Shown one piece after another: positions 1-9,431 of a stretch of 64,000 bases of DNA (position 1 is the first letter of the stretch; each line of letters starts with the position of its first letter). The position numbers and the translations under genes were made by a program. Location of the stretch: positions 207,170-271,169 of the forward strand of contig JAUMWB010000002.1 in NCBI GenBank assembly GCA_030529845.1, in the 5' to 3' direction. The notes under the pieces were generated by a model. The model saw only the letters and a list, made by a program, of their open reading frames with translations, had not been told where the DNA came from and searched no databases. Source of the DNA: Rothia sp. (in: high G+C Gram-positive bacteria). Lineage in GTDB: Bacteria > Actinomycetota > Actinomycetes > Actinomycetales > Micrococcaceae.

Positions 1-865
1 GGATACTCAGTAAGGTAATAAGAACGAGCGGGGCCAGGCTATCAGCTAGAGCAGCCAGCGATAGAAGGTAAGAACGGGAGTTCACAAGTTTTCTGCGAAA
101 GGTACCTCTCTGCCCACCATAGTAGCGGTAACCCTGTGCTCCGCTGAGATTACGGACGGCGTATAGAAGCAGCGTACTTCTCCCAAACCCCTGAGTAGCA
201 GCAACCCGTTCCAGAGGACTATTCTGAGCTGAAATAACGAGCACAAGCGTTCCAAGTATTCCGAGGAACAGAACAAGCACTCCAAGACAGTAGATTAAAG
301 CAACGTTTGCGCTTACGACTGAATCGGTGGTCGTAGCGATGAGCAATAGAAGGCCCGTAACCGCTGCCAGACCTGCCCAAGCCAAAAGAAACTTTAGCCG
401 TCCCAGTAGCTGCGCCGCAGCCATACCGTGCAGCATAAGCACCCCAAACGCGACAGCGCCCAGTGCCGTTCCCACCAACCAAGTCACCGAGAGCGGCGCA
501 AAAATAGTCGCTAGCATTACGGAGAGCAGGGCCCACGTGCCTAAAGCAACCCATATAGCCCGAAAATGCCAGGGATTACGGCTGGGATATGAAAGTCCAG
601 AGTAACGCCAAAAGAGTTCAGCCGGCGAGTAAGCCAGCGGTCCCAACTGATAAAAGAGCCAGACTAGCCCAGCTCCTGCAATCAGCAGACCGCCCATAAA
701 GAAACCGGGCGCTTGGAAATCTTCTAATGTGAAATATAGGTAGGATCCTCGAACCTGACGCAGGGAGATGCTGAATGCCCCTGCAAGAGTAAGCCAGAAA
801 ACCAGGTAGAAAAATACCTTATAGACCGCACCGAGCCGATACCCCAGCGTCCTGAGCGCTACCAT
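1..865 (-). CDS. ABC exporter membrane subunit, partial at window edge
   Basis: The minus frame starts at an ATG at 865 and stays open to base 1, so at least 288 residues are present and the C-terminus lies outside the window. Translation gives a hydrophobic protein with about six membrane stretches: an early one around residues 15-35, then near 55-75, 105-125, 128-148, 158-178 and 185-210, followed by a basic loop and another hydrophobic stretch at the edge. The start overlaps the stop of the upstream ATPase gene by 7 bases, so translation is probably coupled. No recognised permease motif is visible; the role as membrane partner of the ATPase is inferred from overlap and topology. Confidence 0.7.
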   Translation of the reverse strand, partial: MVALRTLGYRLGAVYKVFFYLVFWLTLAGAFSISLRQVRGSYLYFTLEDFQAPGFFMGGLLIAGAGLVWLFYQLGPLAYSPAELFWRYSGLSYPSRNPWHFRAIWVALGTWALLSVMLATIFAPLSVTWLVGTALGAVAFGVLMLHGMAAAQLLGRLKFLLAWAGLAAVTGLLLLIATTTDSVVSANVALIYCLGVLVLFLGILGTLVLVISAQNSPLERVAATQGFGRSTLLLYAVRNLSGAQGYRYYGGQRGTFRRKLVNSRSYLLSLAALADSLAPLVLITLLSI

Positions 866-1563
866 GCGTTCTCAGTCCCCAGGCCCAGCCCATCAGTCTC
901 CAACGGAAACACCAAATTTTTGGTTCCTGGCAACGCGTTAAGCTCCGGGTCATGTGTGGCTATACAAACCGCTGCCCCAGCAGAGACTGTAGACTCCGCC
1001 CACTGAGCAATCCACTGCACTCCAGCAGTATCAAGACGCTTTTCTGGCTCGTCCAAAAAGTAGTAACGGGCAGGACGGAGCAACAAGGACGCAAGGCGGG
1101 AGCGTTGCTCCTGGCCAGAGCTCAGGGTGTGTGGTTCTCTGTCATAAGCCTGGGGTACTCCAAGTTCTTCTAGCGCCTGACGCACGCTCATACGCTGAGA
1201 AGAAGCCATTCCCAGCTTTTGAGCGATTTTAGGGCCTTCATCGGCCAGTATTTCAAGATGCTGCCCTACGGTTAGGCCGGGCAGCCACCCCAGCGCGTCG
1301 TTGAGCCCAAAAACCTGTAAACGGAAGGCCTCAGACGCAGAGGTCACCGGTGACCCATCAATGAGCACCTGCCCTTCGGTTAAATCCTGATGCAGAAGAA
1401 GACAGCTCATGAGGGTCGACTTACCGGAACCGTTAGGGCCAGTCAAAGTGTAATACACTCCTGGCTCCAGCGTGACAGAAGCACCAGAGAAAATAAAATT
1501 CTCGTCAAAGGCTTTGGCCCCCTGATTTAGTTGAAGTGCAGGAACCTTTGTAGGTAAACCCAT
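859..1563 (-). CDS. ABC transporter ATP-binding protein
   Basis: This 234-residue ATPase would drive the membrane protein encoded by the next gene. Walker A is GPNGSGKST at residues 42-50, the signature loop reads LSSGQEQR (normally LSGGQ, with Gly replaced by Ser), Walker B is YYFLDEP and the switch histidine lies in ATHDP. The length fits a single-domain importer or exporter ATPase. The ATG at 1561-1563 overlaps the stop of the PH-domain gene by one base (TGATG), so it may be the third gene of a leftward operon. The substrate cannot be told; the small one-domain form next to a multi-span partner suggests a multidrug, bacteriocin or haem-type exporter. Confidence 0.85.
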   Translation of the reverse strand: MGLPTKVPALQLNQGAKAFDENFIFSGASVTLEPGVYYTLTGPNGSGKSTLMSCLLLHQDLTEGQVLIDGSPVTSASEAFRLQVFGLNDALGWLPGLTVGQHLEILADEGPKIAQKLGMASSQRMSVRQALEELGVPQAYDREPHTLSSGQEQRSRLASLLLRPARYYFLDEPEKRLDTAGVQWIAQWAESTVSAGAAVCIATHDPELNALPGTKNLVFPLETDGLGLGTENAW

Positions 1564-3218
1564 CAGTTTCCTATCTCAGTACCGGGCAGAGGTAGTAGCT
1601 CATAGGGCGGGAGCGGCGAAGACGTACCGGAGCCTTTCCCGGCGTCCGCAGACGTCGGCACCGGCGCAGGTGCAACCCCCAGCTGAGCCAGGCGGACGGT
1701 CAGGGCGCGGGCGACCTCGGCGTCCGCGTTATGCACCGCGGTGGGCAGGGTTCCCCCGGCAACCCGCAACGACAGGTGAGCTAGCCCAGCCCGCTTCTGT
1801 AGAGGCCCCTGGCTCAGCTCAAGGCTCTGTACCTTGAGGTGCGGAACAAAGGAGAGACGACGCACCCAACGACCTGACCTCACCAGCAGGAGCAGGGGTG
1901 TTACCGCAAAGCCGTTGCGGCGGTAGGTCAGGGGGTCAAACCAGCGGGCGGATGCCGGGGAGACCGTAAAGCCCTGTTCTGCGTTGCCGCCTGCCAAACC
2001 GGCCATGAGCTGGGCAGGCGAAACACCGCCGTCCTGCTGAGCCGGAAGCACCAGGGGTAGCACCCGCATCACGTCATCAAGGGTGCCCACCGGGAGCAGC
2101 TCACCGGCAAACTCGCCCTGGCCCTCGCCCTTACCGAGCAGGGTCACCTGGACCCGGTACCAGCCGGTTATACGCCAGAGCAGGGGCTGCTCCACCGAAA
2201 TACGCTGAACGCGCCCCTCGGGTAGGGTCTGGGTGGTGGTATCGGTAAAGCCAAACCGGGTTTTCAGACCGTCCGGACTGGTGGAGAGCGAAAAGTTAAA
2301 ACCGGTGTTAAAGCGCTTCCAGGTGCTCGAGACGATAGCCAGAATAACAGCCGCGTTCGAGGCAAATATAGCGCCCAGGGACATCTCTGCCCAGAACATC
2401 AGCCCGCCCATGCCCAAGAGGAAAAGCAGGCCCATGACCCAGCCCAGGCTCAGCACCATCGACCCTAATAACCGCGCTACCGGTACCTTGACAATCAGCT
2501 GCTCGCCGGAGTCCTTAACTCCCAGAAAATTCTCGGTGAGGTGGTCACCCAGGCGGTCTGCAATATCGCGGTGGGCAGATTGCTCAACAGGGGCGGACGC
2601 CGCCGGGGAGGTTGCTGACCCCGCCTTAAGGGCGCGCACCTGAGCCAGCAGCTGCTCGCGCAGGGAGCGGGCCTCGGAGTACTTGAGGAATTGCACGCGC
2701 AGGGCTGAGGAATCACCGTCTGCTACATCGAATTTAAGATCAGCTAAGCCCAGTAGGCGGGCCATGAGCGGGCGGTTCACGTCGATAGACTGCACCCGAT
2801 CCAGCCGGGCTTTGCGCTCGGTTTTGAAGAGCATGCCGCTCTTGATGTAGACATTGCGGTCATCGACGGCAAAACGGTAAAAGAACCAGGTAGAGAGAAA
2901 GGGCAGTAACAAGAGGAGGAAGAAGACGGCCAGCACGCCCAGGAACCAGAAGCCCCCGAAGATACTCGTCCAAGAGAGAAAGACGGTATCTGGCGGGCCG
3001 CTCTGCCCAAGTTCGCGCAGGTCAAGGGGTTCTTCCCCGGTAAAGAGGTCATCCACTAGATTGTTCGCGATAGTGTAGATAAAAACGACAATAATCAGCC
3101 AGGCCCGCACCAGGGGCGAGAGCGGATGGGCACGACGCCAGGTGAGGGCGGCTTCTTCGCGGGCGGTGATATCGGTGGAAACAGCCGGGGATTCTGAAGT
3201 GGGTACCTGTTCGCTCAT
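1563..3218 (-). CDS. YdbT-type bacterial PH-domain membrane protein
   Basis: This 551-residue protein matches the bPH2 (DUF304) family, YdbT type. Hydrophobic pairs near residues 40-60 and 90-115 precede a first PH-like segment (GMLFKTERKARLDRVQSIDVNRPLMARLLGL), a second membrane pair lies near 255-295, and PH-like stretches with the repeated VQRI/VQSI(D) core follow. The repeats RVQSIDVNRPL and RVQRISVEQPL show internal duplication. It abuts the gene for a shorter PH protein (stop and start touch, TAAATG), the usual YdbS-YdbT pair. In Bacillus the pair is linked to protection against certain bacteriocins; whether that holds here is unknown. Confidence 0.8.
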   Translation of the reverse strand: MSEQVPTSESPAVSTDITAREEAALTWRRAHPLSPLVRAWLIIVVFIYTIANNLVDDLFTGEEPLDLRELGQSGPPDTVFLSWTSIFGGFWFLGVLAVFFLLLLLPFLSTWFFYRFAVDDRNVYIKSGMLFKTERKARLDRVQSIDVNRPLMARLLGLADLKFDVADGDSSALRVQFLKYSEARSLREQLLAQVRALKAGSATSPAASAPVEQSAHRDIADRLGDHLTENFLGVKDSGEQLIVKVPVARLLGSMVLSLGWVMGLLFLLGMGGLMFWAEMSLGAIFASNAAVILAIVSSTWKRFNTGFNFSLSTSPDGLKTRFGFTDTTTQTLPEGRVQRISVEQPLLWRITGWYRVQVTLLGKGEGQGEFAGELLPVGTLDDVMRVLPLVLPAQQDGGVSPAQLMAGLAGGNAEQGFTVSPASARWFDPLTYRRNGFAVTPLLLLVRSGRWVRRLSFVPHLKVQSLELSQGPLQKRAGLAHLSLRVAGGTLPTAVHNADAEVARALTVRLAQLGVAPAPVPTSADAGKGSGTSSPLPPYELLPLPGTEIGN

Positions 3219-3776
3219 TTAGAGGCCCACCATCTTTGCATCCGACAGGTCGGTCAGTATCTCACGCAGCTGGTCAGCATCGCTCTTGGCCAGGCCGGGA
3301 ATGGTGATGCTGTTCGCCGCGGTTTTTACCTTAACGCTGGCCAGGGAGAGCGCATTTTCAAGGGGGCCGGAGGAAACATCAACGTACTGGATACGGCCGT
3401 AGGGCACGGCGGTGACCGAGCGGAAGAGCAGGCCAGAACGCTTGAGCAGGTGGTCAGCGCGTTCACTGTAGCCGATAGCCTGCACCCGACGCTTGACTAG
3501 TATCAGCGCCCACAGCCGCCAGATGAGCACCAGGGCAGGTAGGCCCCAGTAGGCCCAAGGCGCCCAGTTCCAGCTCTTGACCAGCAGGGTCATAACCAAG
3601 GGCAGGGAGGCCAGCCCCAAGAGAATGAGAGACCAGATCAAAGAGGTAATGAGCTTAACCCGAACGTACTTGGGCGAGACCCGCTTCCAGCTGACCTCGG
3701 GCAGATCTATAGTCTGCTTTCCCAGGCCATCCAGGTCGAGCGGGGGCAGGGTAGGTGTAAATTGCGGCTCGTTCAT
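3219..3776 (-). CDS. YdbS-type bacterial PH-domain membrane protein
   Basis: A 185-residue protein with two membrane segments (about residues 42-65 and 72-95) followed by one bPH2 domain, with the typical sequence RSGLLFRSVTAVPYGRIQYVDVSSGPLENALSLASV. This is the short partner of the YdbT-like protein encoded directly downstream with no gap. The N-terminal 30 residues are proline-rich and probably cytoplasmic. It follows the DUF3180 gene by about 80 bases, an arrangement common behind the folate cluster in Micrococcaceae and relatives, but no functional link to folate is known. Confidence 0.8.
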   Translation of the reverse strand: MNEPQFTPTLPPLDLDGLGKQTIDLPEVSWKRVSPKYVRVKLITSLIWSLILLGLASLPLVMTLLVKSWNWAPWAYWGLPALVLIWRLWALILVKRRVQAIGYSERADHLLKRSGLLFRSVTAVPYGRIQYVDVSSGPLENALSLASVKVKTAANSITIPGLAKSDADQLREILTDLSDAKMVGL

Positions 3777-3859
3777 GGTGCTCTCTCGTTACGTATCCAT
3801 ATCAAACTGTGGTCTACACCATTATGGCACGGAGGGAAAGCCTGCCTAAACCTTACCGA

Positions 3860-4387
3860 CTAGGAAGAAGAGTCCGGTTTATTACGGACCAGGGGGCCAG
3901 CTTGCGGACTGACCTCACCGACCCCACCACCGGCGTCCTGATCTCCCGGAAGAATCTTGCACCAGTTCTCAGCGACGATACCGGCAACCAGCATCACCAG
4001 TCCACCGGCTAAAGCGACAGAACTTTCCACCAGCGGTTGCGCCGAAGCGCGGGAGGTCAGCAGACCCAGCTGATAGACGAGGATAGCCACCTGCCAGCCG
4101 GTCACCAGGGCACCGGTGAGGGCAAGAGCCTGGGCGAAGACCGCTACACGGGCGGCCATGAGGGGGTTCATGGAACCGGCTTTCTTACGAGTCTCAACCC
4201 GGCTGAATTTGAGCACCTGCCGGGCGAAGTAGAGGGCCAGGGAGCCAAGAATCAGAGCAGCTACTACAGTCAGAGCAGGCAGGGAAAGCTCCGGCCCGCC
4301 AGAGCTCACGCTCAGGAAGTTCAGTACAGCACCGCTTGCAGCCCCGACAGCCGCTAGAAGGGCAAGGGCTCGGATTCGCAGCTTCAC
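3860..4387 (-). CDS. DUF3180 family membrane protein
   Basis: A 175-residue integral membrane protein with four predicted spans (about residues 5-25, 35-55, 80-102 and 118-140) and a short polar tail. It uses a GTG start inside the last codons of folK (GTGA overlap of 4 bases), so it is translationally coupled to folate genes. DUF3180 proteins sit at the end of the folate cluster in many actinobacteria; the function is unknown. The family assignment rests on size, topology and position rather than on a diagnostic motif. Confidence 0.75.
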   Translation of the reverse strand: MKLRIRALALLAAVGAASGAVLNFLSVSSGGPELSLPALTVVAALILGSLALYFARQVLKFSRVETRKKAGSMNPLMAARVAVFAQALALTGALVTGWQVAILVYQLGLLTSRASAQPLVESSVALAGGLVMLVAGIVAENWCKILPGDQDAGGGVGEVSPQAGPLVRNKPDSSS

Positions 4388-4890
4388 GCGCAGACCACCG
4401 GGGCGGGGTGGAACTCGCGGATGCCACCGGCGTCCGCAGCATCATCTGCCAGCTGGCGCACCGATGAACCCAAAAGGAGGGCAGCGGGGTCCATACGGGC
4501 CCAGGGTTCCAGAACGAAGGCCCGTTCAGCGGCGCGCGGGTGGGGCAGGGTGAGGTCGGGGTCGTCCATCTCAAGCGAGGCGATATCGATGATGTCGATG
4601 TCCAGGGTACGCGGGCCCCAGCGAACATCGCGGGTGCGGTGGTGCTTCTGCTCAATCTGCTGGGTGTATTCCAGCAGCATGAAGGGCCGCAGGCTGGTCT
4701 CGATTTCAACCACCATGTTGGCGTAGTCGGGCTGGCCGGCAGGGCCGCCCACGGGAGCTGTGATAGCGATGGGGGAAATCTTGGTTACCGCGATTTTCTC
4801 GTGGGAGCAGATATCGCCAATTGCCTTAATCAGGGTGTCTTCGCTATTGCCCAGGTTAGAGCCCAGGGCAAGAATGGCTTTAACCGGCAT
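4384..4890 (-). CDS. folK: 2-amino-4-hydroxy-6-hydroxymethyldihydropteridine pyrophosphokinase
   Basis: HPPK transfers pyrophosphate from ATP to 6-hydroxymethyl-7,8-dihydropterin, making the substrate for FolP. The 168-residue protein opens with the family signature ALGSNLGN and carries RDVRWGPRTLDIDII, the ATP and magnesium site with its two aspartates, followed by LPHPRAAERAFVLEPWA. The length is typical. It overlaps folB by 11 bases upstream and DUF3180 by 4 bases downstream, so it belongs to the folB-folK-DUF3180 unit. Confidence 0.95.
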   Translation of the reverse strand: MPVKAILALGSNLGNSEDTLIKAIGDICSHEKIAVTKISPIAITAPVGGPAGQPDYANMVVEIETSLRPFMLLEYTQQIEQKHHRTRDVRWGPRTLDIDIIDIASLEMDDPDLTLPHPRAAERAFVLEPWARMDPAALLLGSSVRQLADDAADAGGIREFHPAPVVCA

Positions 4891-5290
4891 GCTTCTCCCT
4901 AAAAATTGTCACCGACACATCGGCAAAGGTCACCTCGATGGGGGCCTTAGGCTTATGTACGGTCAGCTCAACCGCCAGCAGGGGGAACTTCTCGAGTACA
5001 GCGGTAGCGATACGCTCAGCCAGGGTTTCAATGAGGTCCAGGGATTTACCGGTGACGATTTCGCGGATGACCTCAGCTACTTCGGCGTAGTTGACGGTGT
5101 GCGCCACATCGTCGGTGGCAGCGGCCCGGGTAAAGTCGGTGAACATGGTGATATCAACGAAGAAGGGCTGGCCGGTCTGCTTTTCAGAGTCGAGCACCCC
5201 GTGGTAGCCCACGCTACCCACACCTGTGAGCGTTATGCGGTCAGCGCGCGAGTAGTCTCGCGTATCTGCCGATGAGCTGTGATCGTGCAT
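4880..5290 (-). CDS. folB: Dihydroneopterin aldolase
   Basis: FolB converts 7,8-dihydroneopterin to 6-hydroxymethyldihydropterin and glycolaldehyde. Family marks are ITLTGVGSVGYHGVLDSEKQ near the N-terminus and the stretch VNYAEVAEVIREIVTGKSLDLIETLAERIA, with the conserved Tyr and Glu. I chose the ATG at 5288-5290 because AAAGG lies 5 bases upstream; a GTG two codons earlier (5296) is the alternative. Unlike the rest of the folate run, this gene is separated from folP by about 250 bases, so it may have its own promoter. Confidence 0.93.
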   Translation of the reverse strand: MHDHSSSADTRDYSRADRITLTGVGSVGYHGVLDSEKQTGQPFFVDITMFTDFTRAAATDDVAHTVNYAEVAEVIREIVTGKSLDLIETLAERIATAVLEKFPLLAVELTVHKPKAPIEVTFADVSVTIFREKHAG

Positions 5291-5544
5291 GGTCACCTTT
5301 CACCGAGTCTGGTCACCGGTGGTAGTTCAGAGTTGAAGCGCCGGTGTTTTGTAGCCATTATCCACGCAGCGAGGGCAACCGTTAGTGACCGTTATGTGTG
5401 CCCTTCGACATGCCTAAAGATAGTCTCACCCGGGTATTTGCTGGGAAGGATAGTACTTAAGCGGGTCTAAAGCACCACCCCTAAAGCGCTTAAAGTCACA
5501 AAGACATTTTCATTTATGACGCTTCTGTGTCACGCGGGGTAGGG
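5291..5544. other. Gap between folP and folB
   Basis: About 250 bases without a convincing gene, inside an otherwise tightly packed leftward folate run. The minus strand contains TTAAGTACTATCC, which could serve as a weak -10 region, and GGTCACC occurs twice just before folB. No clear hairpin terminator or riboswitch was recognised. Confidence 0.5.
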
Positions 5545-6444
5545 CTAGCTTGAGAGAGCGGACGCCCGCCGCCAGGCTGCGCGCACGGCCAGGGCGTCGG
5601 CGGTCGCCTGCACATTGTGGACGCGCACGGCCCAGGCTCCTGCCTCAGCCGCCATCACCGAAAGGGCCGCACTGGCAACATCCCGTTCGGTTGCTGCTCG
5701 CTCAGCAACCTGCTCTGCCGGCAGGCCGGAGGCTGCGGCGTCCTGCTCCTGCAAAAGCCGGGCGATAAAGCGCTTGCGGGAACCGGCCACCAGCACCCGG
5801 TGCCCCTCGTTGGCCAGGGCCTGCAGACCCGCCAGAATCTGCCAGTTTTGATCCCCCTGCTTGGCGAAGCCGGGGCCGGGGTCAAGAATAATCTGCTCAG
5901 GTACCACTCCCCCGGCAAGCAGTCGCTCGCGCAGGGTAAAGAGCTCGCTGAAGACCTCACCGGCAACGTTGGTATAGACAGCCTGGGAGTCCATGGTGAT
6001 GGAGGTACCGCGCGAGTGCATGAGAATGTAGGGCACACCCAGCTCGGCGACAGTCTCAATCATATCTTCGCGCAGGCTCATGCCGGCAACGTCGTTGATG
6101 ATGTGGGCGCCAGCTGCCACGGCGGCGCGGGCGGTTTCGGGGTTGAGGGTATCAACCGACATGACGATATTTTCAGCAGCTAAAGCTTCAATGACGGGCA
6201 GGACGCGGCGCTGTTCCTCAGCCAGGTCAACACGGGTGGCACCGGGGCGGGTTGATTCGCCCCCCACATCAATGATGTCTGCCCCCTGGGTAACCAGGGC
6301 CTTGGCGTGTGCAACTGCCGTGGCGGCGTCCGCGTGCAAGCCACCGTCGGAGAAGGAGTCGGGGGTGATGTTGAGAATCCCCATGATCAGGGTGCGGTCG
6401 GTGGGCAGGTTGGCGAAGGAGCCGTGGGCGTGAGGAAGGGTCAT
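5545..6444 (-). CDS. folP: Dihydropteroate synthase
   Basis: FolP condenses 6-hydroxymethyldihydropterin pyrophosphate with p-aminobenzoate; it is the sulfonamide target. The 299-residue protein has the pterin-site motif MGILNITPDSFSDGG near residue 20, DVGGESTRPGA, INDVAG, the LDPGPGFAK loop and the C-terminal region VRVHNVQATADAL expected of the TIM-barrel family. The start ATG lies about 40 bases from a 67-bp palindrome that separates it from folE. PABA for this enzyme could come from pabB at 54110, since no pabA is in the window. Confidence 0.96.
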   Translation of the reverse strand: MTLPHAHGSFANLPTDRTLIMGILNITPDSFSDGGLHADAATAVAHAKALVTQGADIIDVGGESTRPGATRVDLAEEQRRVLPVIEALAAENIVMSVDTLNPETARAAVAAGAHIINDVAGMSLREDMIETVAELGVPYILMHSRGTSITMDSQAVYTNVAGEVFSELFTLRERLLAGGVVPEQIILDPGPGFAKQGDQNWQILAGLQALANEGHRVLVAGSRKRFIARLLQEQDAAASGLPAEQVAERAATERDVASAALSVMAAEAGAWAVRVHNVQATADALAVRAAWRRASALSS

Positions 6445-6483
6445 GCACCCAGGCTAGCACCCGCTTACCTGCCCGCCTGAGCC

Positions 6484-6550
6484 AAGGGGACCGCAAAACC
6501 TAAAAAGGACCGTATATTATGCGGTCCTTTTTTAGAAATCAGGTCCCCTT
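6484..6550. repeat. 67-bp nested palindrome, copy 1
   Basis: Outer arms AAGGGGACC/GGTCCCCTT enclose inner arms AAAAAGGACCG/CGGTCCTTTTTT around a short AT-rich loop. A second copy of exactly the same length lies at 58288-58354, with about 52 of 67 positions identical and the arms best conserved. The U-run after the inner stem on both strands suggests a bidirectional terminator. This copy lies between folE and folP, which point the same way, so it may also break the operon. Confidence 0.8.
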
Positions 6551-6558
6551 GGGAGAAA

Positions 6559-7125
6559 TTAGGAGGCGTTGATCAGACTCATCGCCTCGGCACGCGTGGC
6601 GGGATCGCGCAGGGCCCCGCGGACGGCGCTCGTCACCGTCTTGGTTCCCGGCTTCCGCACCCCGCGCATGGACATGCACATATGTTCAGCCTGAATCACC
6701 ACAATCGCGCCGGTGGGCTGCAAATGCTCTTCGAGAGCCTCAATAACCTGAGTAGTAAGCCGCTCCTGCACCTGGGGGCGCTTAGCGTAAACATCCACCA
6801 GGCGGGCCAGCTTCGACAGGCCCGTTACCTTGCCGTCGCCACCGGGGATATAACCGATGTGGGCGTGCCCGAAGAAGGGCACCAGGTGGTGCTCGCAGGT
6901 CGAGTAGAAGGGAATATCCTTGACCAAAACCAGCTCGGAATGGTCAATGTCGAAAGTGGTACCCAGAATATCGCCAGCGCTCTGGTGCAGACCGGCAAAC
7001 ATCTCATCGTAGGCACGGGCTACACGGGCCGGAGTATCGAGCAGGCCGTCACGGTCCGGGTCCTCGCCGATAGCCAGCAGGATCTCGCGAATAGCGGCCT
7101 CGATACGGGGCTGGTCAACTGCCAT
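6559..7125 (-). CDS. folE: GTP cyclohydrolase I
   Basis: FolE converts GTP to 7,8-dihydroneopterin triphosphate, the first step of folate synthesis. The 188-residue protein has the zinc and catalytic motifs [20 protein letters not shown] and [18 protein letters not shown], with Cys and His ligands intact, and ETP-type [14 protein letters not shown] before them. Its ATG overlaps the ftsH stop by one base (TAATG), which couples it to ftsH. The length is typical of the bacterial type IA enzyme. Confidence 0.97.
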   Translation of the reverse strand: MAVDQPRIEAAIREILLAIGEDPDRDGLLDTPARVARAYDEMFAGLHQSAGDILGTTFDIDHSELVLVKDIPFYSTCEHHLVPFFGHAHIGYIPGGDGKVTGLSKLARLVDVYAKRPQVQERLTTQVIEALEEHLQPTGAIVVIQAEHMCMSMRGVRKPGTKTVTSAVRGALRDPATRAEAMSLINAS

Positions 7126-9218
7126 TAACGGGGCCCTCCCAGGGGATCAACGTCGGGGTTACCCGCGGGACCTGCGGCACCGGGGTGGGGGTTACCGGGA
7201 TCCATGGGGTCCACGGTGGGCTGCTGAACGATGGGCTCTTCAGCGGCAGAAGCCTCATCAGCTTCTGCCTTAACTACCTTAACCGGAGGCAGGGCTGAGG
7301 GCTCACGGTTTGACTTGGAGTACCAGTGGTCGCGTTCGGGGCGCTTGCGCACGCCTGCGAAGATTTCTGCCAGGTCGTTCTCGAGCAGGGTTTCCTTCTC
7401 GAGCAGGGCCAGGGAGAGGGCATCGAGTACATCACGGTTATCACGCAGAATCTCGTAGGCCTCATCGTGGGCCTGCTCCAGCAGGGCAGCGACCTCCTGG
7501 TCCACCAGGTAGGCCATCTCGTCAGAGAAGTTGTTGCCGCCGCCAGCACCGCCGCCCAGGAAGGGGTCGGATTCCTTAGCAGCTAGACGTACTGAGCCGA
7601 CCTTAGCGCTCATGCCGTATTCGGTGACCATCTTGCGGGCAGTGTCGGTTGCCTTCTGAATATCGTTGGATGCGCCGGTTGAGGGGTCGTGGAAGATCAG
7701 CTCTTCGGCTGCGCGGCCGCCCATGGCGTAGGCCATCTGGTCCAGCAGCTCGTGGCGGGTGGTGGAGTACTTGTCGTCCTGGGGCATGACCATGGTGTAG
7801 CCCAGGGCGCGGCCACGCGGCAGAATCGTAATCTTGGTAACGGGTGCTGAGTTGCGCAGGGCAGCAGCAACCAGGGCGTGACCGCCTTCGTGGTAGGCGG
7901 TGACGGTGCGCTCATGCTCGCTCATGATGCGGGAGGAACGCTGGGGGCCTGCCATGACGCGGTCGATTGCCTCATCGATAGCGCGTTCGTCGATAACGTT
8001 ACCGCCGTCGCGGGCGGTGAGCAGGGCGGCTTCATTCATGACGTTGGCCAGGTCAGCGCCGGTGAAGCCGGGGGTGCGCTTGGCAACGGAGGCTAGGTCA
8101 ACGCGGCGGTCGATGGGTTTGCCGGTTGCGTGCACCTCGAGGATGCGCTGGCGGCCCTTGAGGTCGGGGGCGTCTACACCGACCTGGCGGTCGAAGCGGC
8201 CAGGACGCAGCAGGGCCGGGTCAAGCACGTCGGGGCGGTTGGTTGCCGCGATAACGATGATGTTAGAGGTGCCGTCGAAGCCGTCCATCTCAACCAGTAG
8301 CTGGTTGAGGGTCTGCTCGCGCTCGTCGTTGCCGCCGCCCATGCCGACGCCGCGCTGGCGGCCGACGGCATCGATTTCGTCGACGAAGATAATGGCGGCC
8401 TTATTGGACTTGGCTTCTTTGAAGAGGTCGCGCACACGGGAGGCACCCACGCCCACGAACATTTCAACGAAGTCGGAGCCGGAGATGGAGTAGAAGGGGA
8501 CGCCCGCTTCACCGGCTACAGCCTTAGCCAGCAGGGTCTTACCGGTGCCGGGAGGGCCGTAGAGCAGTACGCCCTTAGGGATCTTGGCGCCCAGGCGGGT
8601 GAACTTTTCGGGTTCGGCGAGGAATTCGCGGACCTCTTCGAGTTCTGCCAGGGCTTCGTCGACACCGGCAACGTCGGCAAAGCGCACGGTGGGGTTGTCT
8701 TTGTTGAACTTCTTAGCGCGGGACTTAGAGAAGTTCATAATCTGGTTGCTGCCACCGCCCATGCGTGACATGAGGAACCAGAAGAGGGCCACCAGAATCA
8801 CAAAGGGCAGGATGAAGGACAGCATGGAGGTGAACCAGTTGGTCTGCACCGGCTGATCGGTGTAGGACTCAAGGTTGGCGTTATCCATGGCCGCAACAAC
8901 GTCAGTGGCGCGGGGCTGAACGTAGTAGAAACTTACATTCTTGCCCTGGTTTTCACCGCCAGGGTTCACGTAATCGTCTTTGAGTTCCAGGTCTACGCGC
9001 TGGTCGCCGTCGAAGATTTTGGCGCTGACGACCTTCTCGTCATTGAGCAGACCGATACCCACGTTGGTATCAACGCGGGTTGAGGCTGCCAGAGAGTTTG
9101 CGAAGATCATGGGCACAGCAATGAGAACTGCCAGCAGTACCCAGAACCAGGGCCCTGAGATGAGCCTGCTGAAGAACCCCTTTTTCTTGGGGTCAGAGGT
9201 GTTATCCGTATTCTGCAC
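7125..9218 (-). CDS. ftsH: ATP-dependent zinc metalloprotease FtsH
   Basis: Membrane-anchored AAA+ protease for quality control of membrane and regulatory proteins. In order: a cytoplasmic N-tail, a membrane span near residues 22-45, a periplasmic-side domain, a second span near residues 138-158, Walker A GPPGTGKT, Walker [12 protein letters not shown], the second region of homology ([21 protein letters not shown]), and the zinc site HEGGH. The tail is acidic and rich in proline and glycine, typical of actinobacterial FtsH. I prefer a GTG start at 9218, which has GGAAGG 7 bases upstream, over a longer form starting at 9287. Between tilS-hpt and folE, as in many Gram-positives. Confidence 0.96.
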   Translation of the reverse strand: MQNTDNTSDPKKKGFFSRLISGPWFWVLLAVLIAVPMIFANSLAASTRVDTNVGIGLLNDEKVVSAKIFDGDQRVDLELKDDYVNPGGENQGKNVSFYYVQPRATDVVAAMDNANLESYTDQPVQTNWFTSMLSFILPFVILVALFWFLMSRMGGGSNQIMNFSKSRAKKFNKDNPTVRFADVAGVDEALAELEEVREFLAEPEKFTRLGAKIPKGVLLYGPPGTGKTLLAKAVAGEAGVPFYSISGSDFVEMFVGVGASRVRDLFKEAKSNKAAIIFVDEIDAVGRQRGVGMGGGNDEREQTLNQLLVEMDGFDGTSNIIVIAATNRPDVLDPALLRPGRFDRQVGVDAPDLKGRQRILEVHATGKPIDRRVDLASVAKRTPGFTGADLANVMNEAALLTARDGGNVIDERAIDEAIDRVMAGPQRSSRIMSEHERTVTAYHEGGHALVAAALRNSAPVTKITILPRGRALGYTMVMPQDDKYSTTRHELLDQMAYAMGGRAAEELIFHDPSTGASNDIQKATDTARKMVTEYGMSAKVGSVRLAAKESDPFLGGGAGGGNNFSDEMAYLVDQEVAALLEQAHDEAYEILRDNRDVLDALSLALLEKETLLENDLAEIFAGVRKRPERDHWYSKSNREPSALPPVKVVKAEADEASAAEEPIVQQPTVDPMDPGNPHPGAAGPAGNPDVDPLGGPR

Positions 9219-9431
9219 AGCCGCGCCTTCCACAAAAATAACGGGGCGGGGCGCCGTGTGCGCCCCGCACAAAGGTAGCCCCAGCACCCGGCGGTGGGTG
9301 CAGGTGGGCCTAGACCTATCTAATGTACCTAAAGTTGCTGGGTACTCGCTTAATGCCTCAAGGTTTTCACCTCAGGGCTAAAGCACCGGCGGAGGGGAGT
9401 CTGCCAGGGCTCTCTGACGCGTGCTCGCTGT

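Noticed and set aside
5617-6183. Long reading frame antisense to folP
   Set aside because: Mirror of a well supported gene in high-GC DNA; no RBS, no homology.
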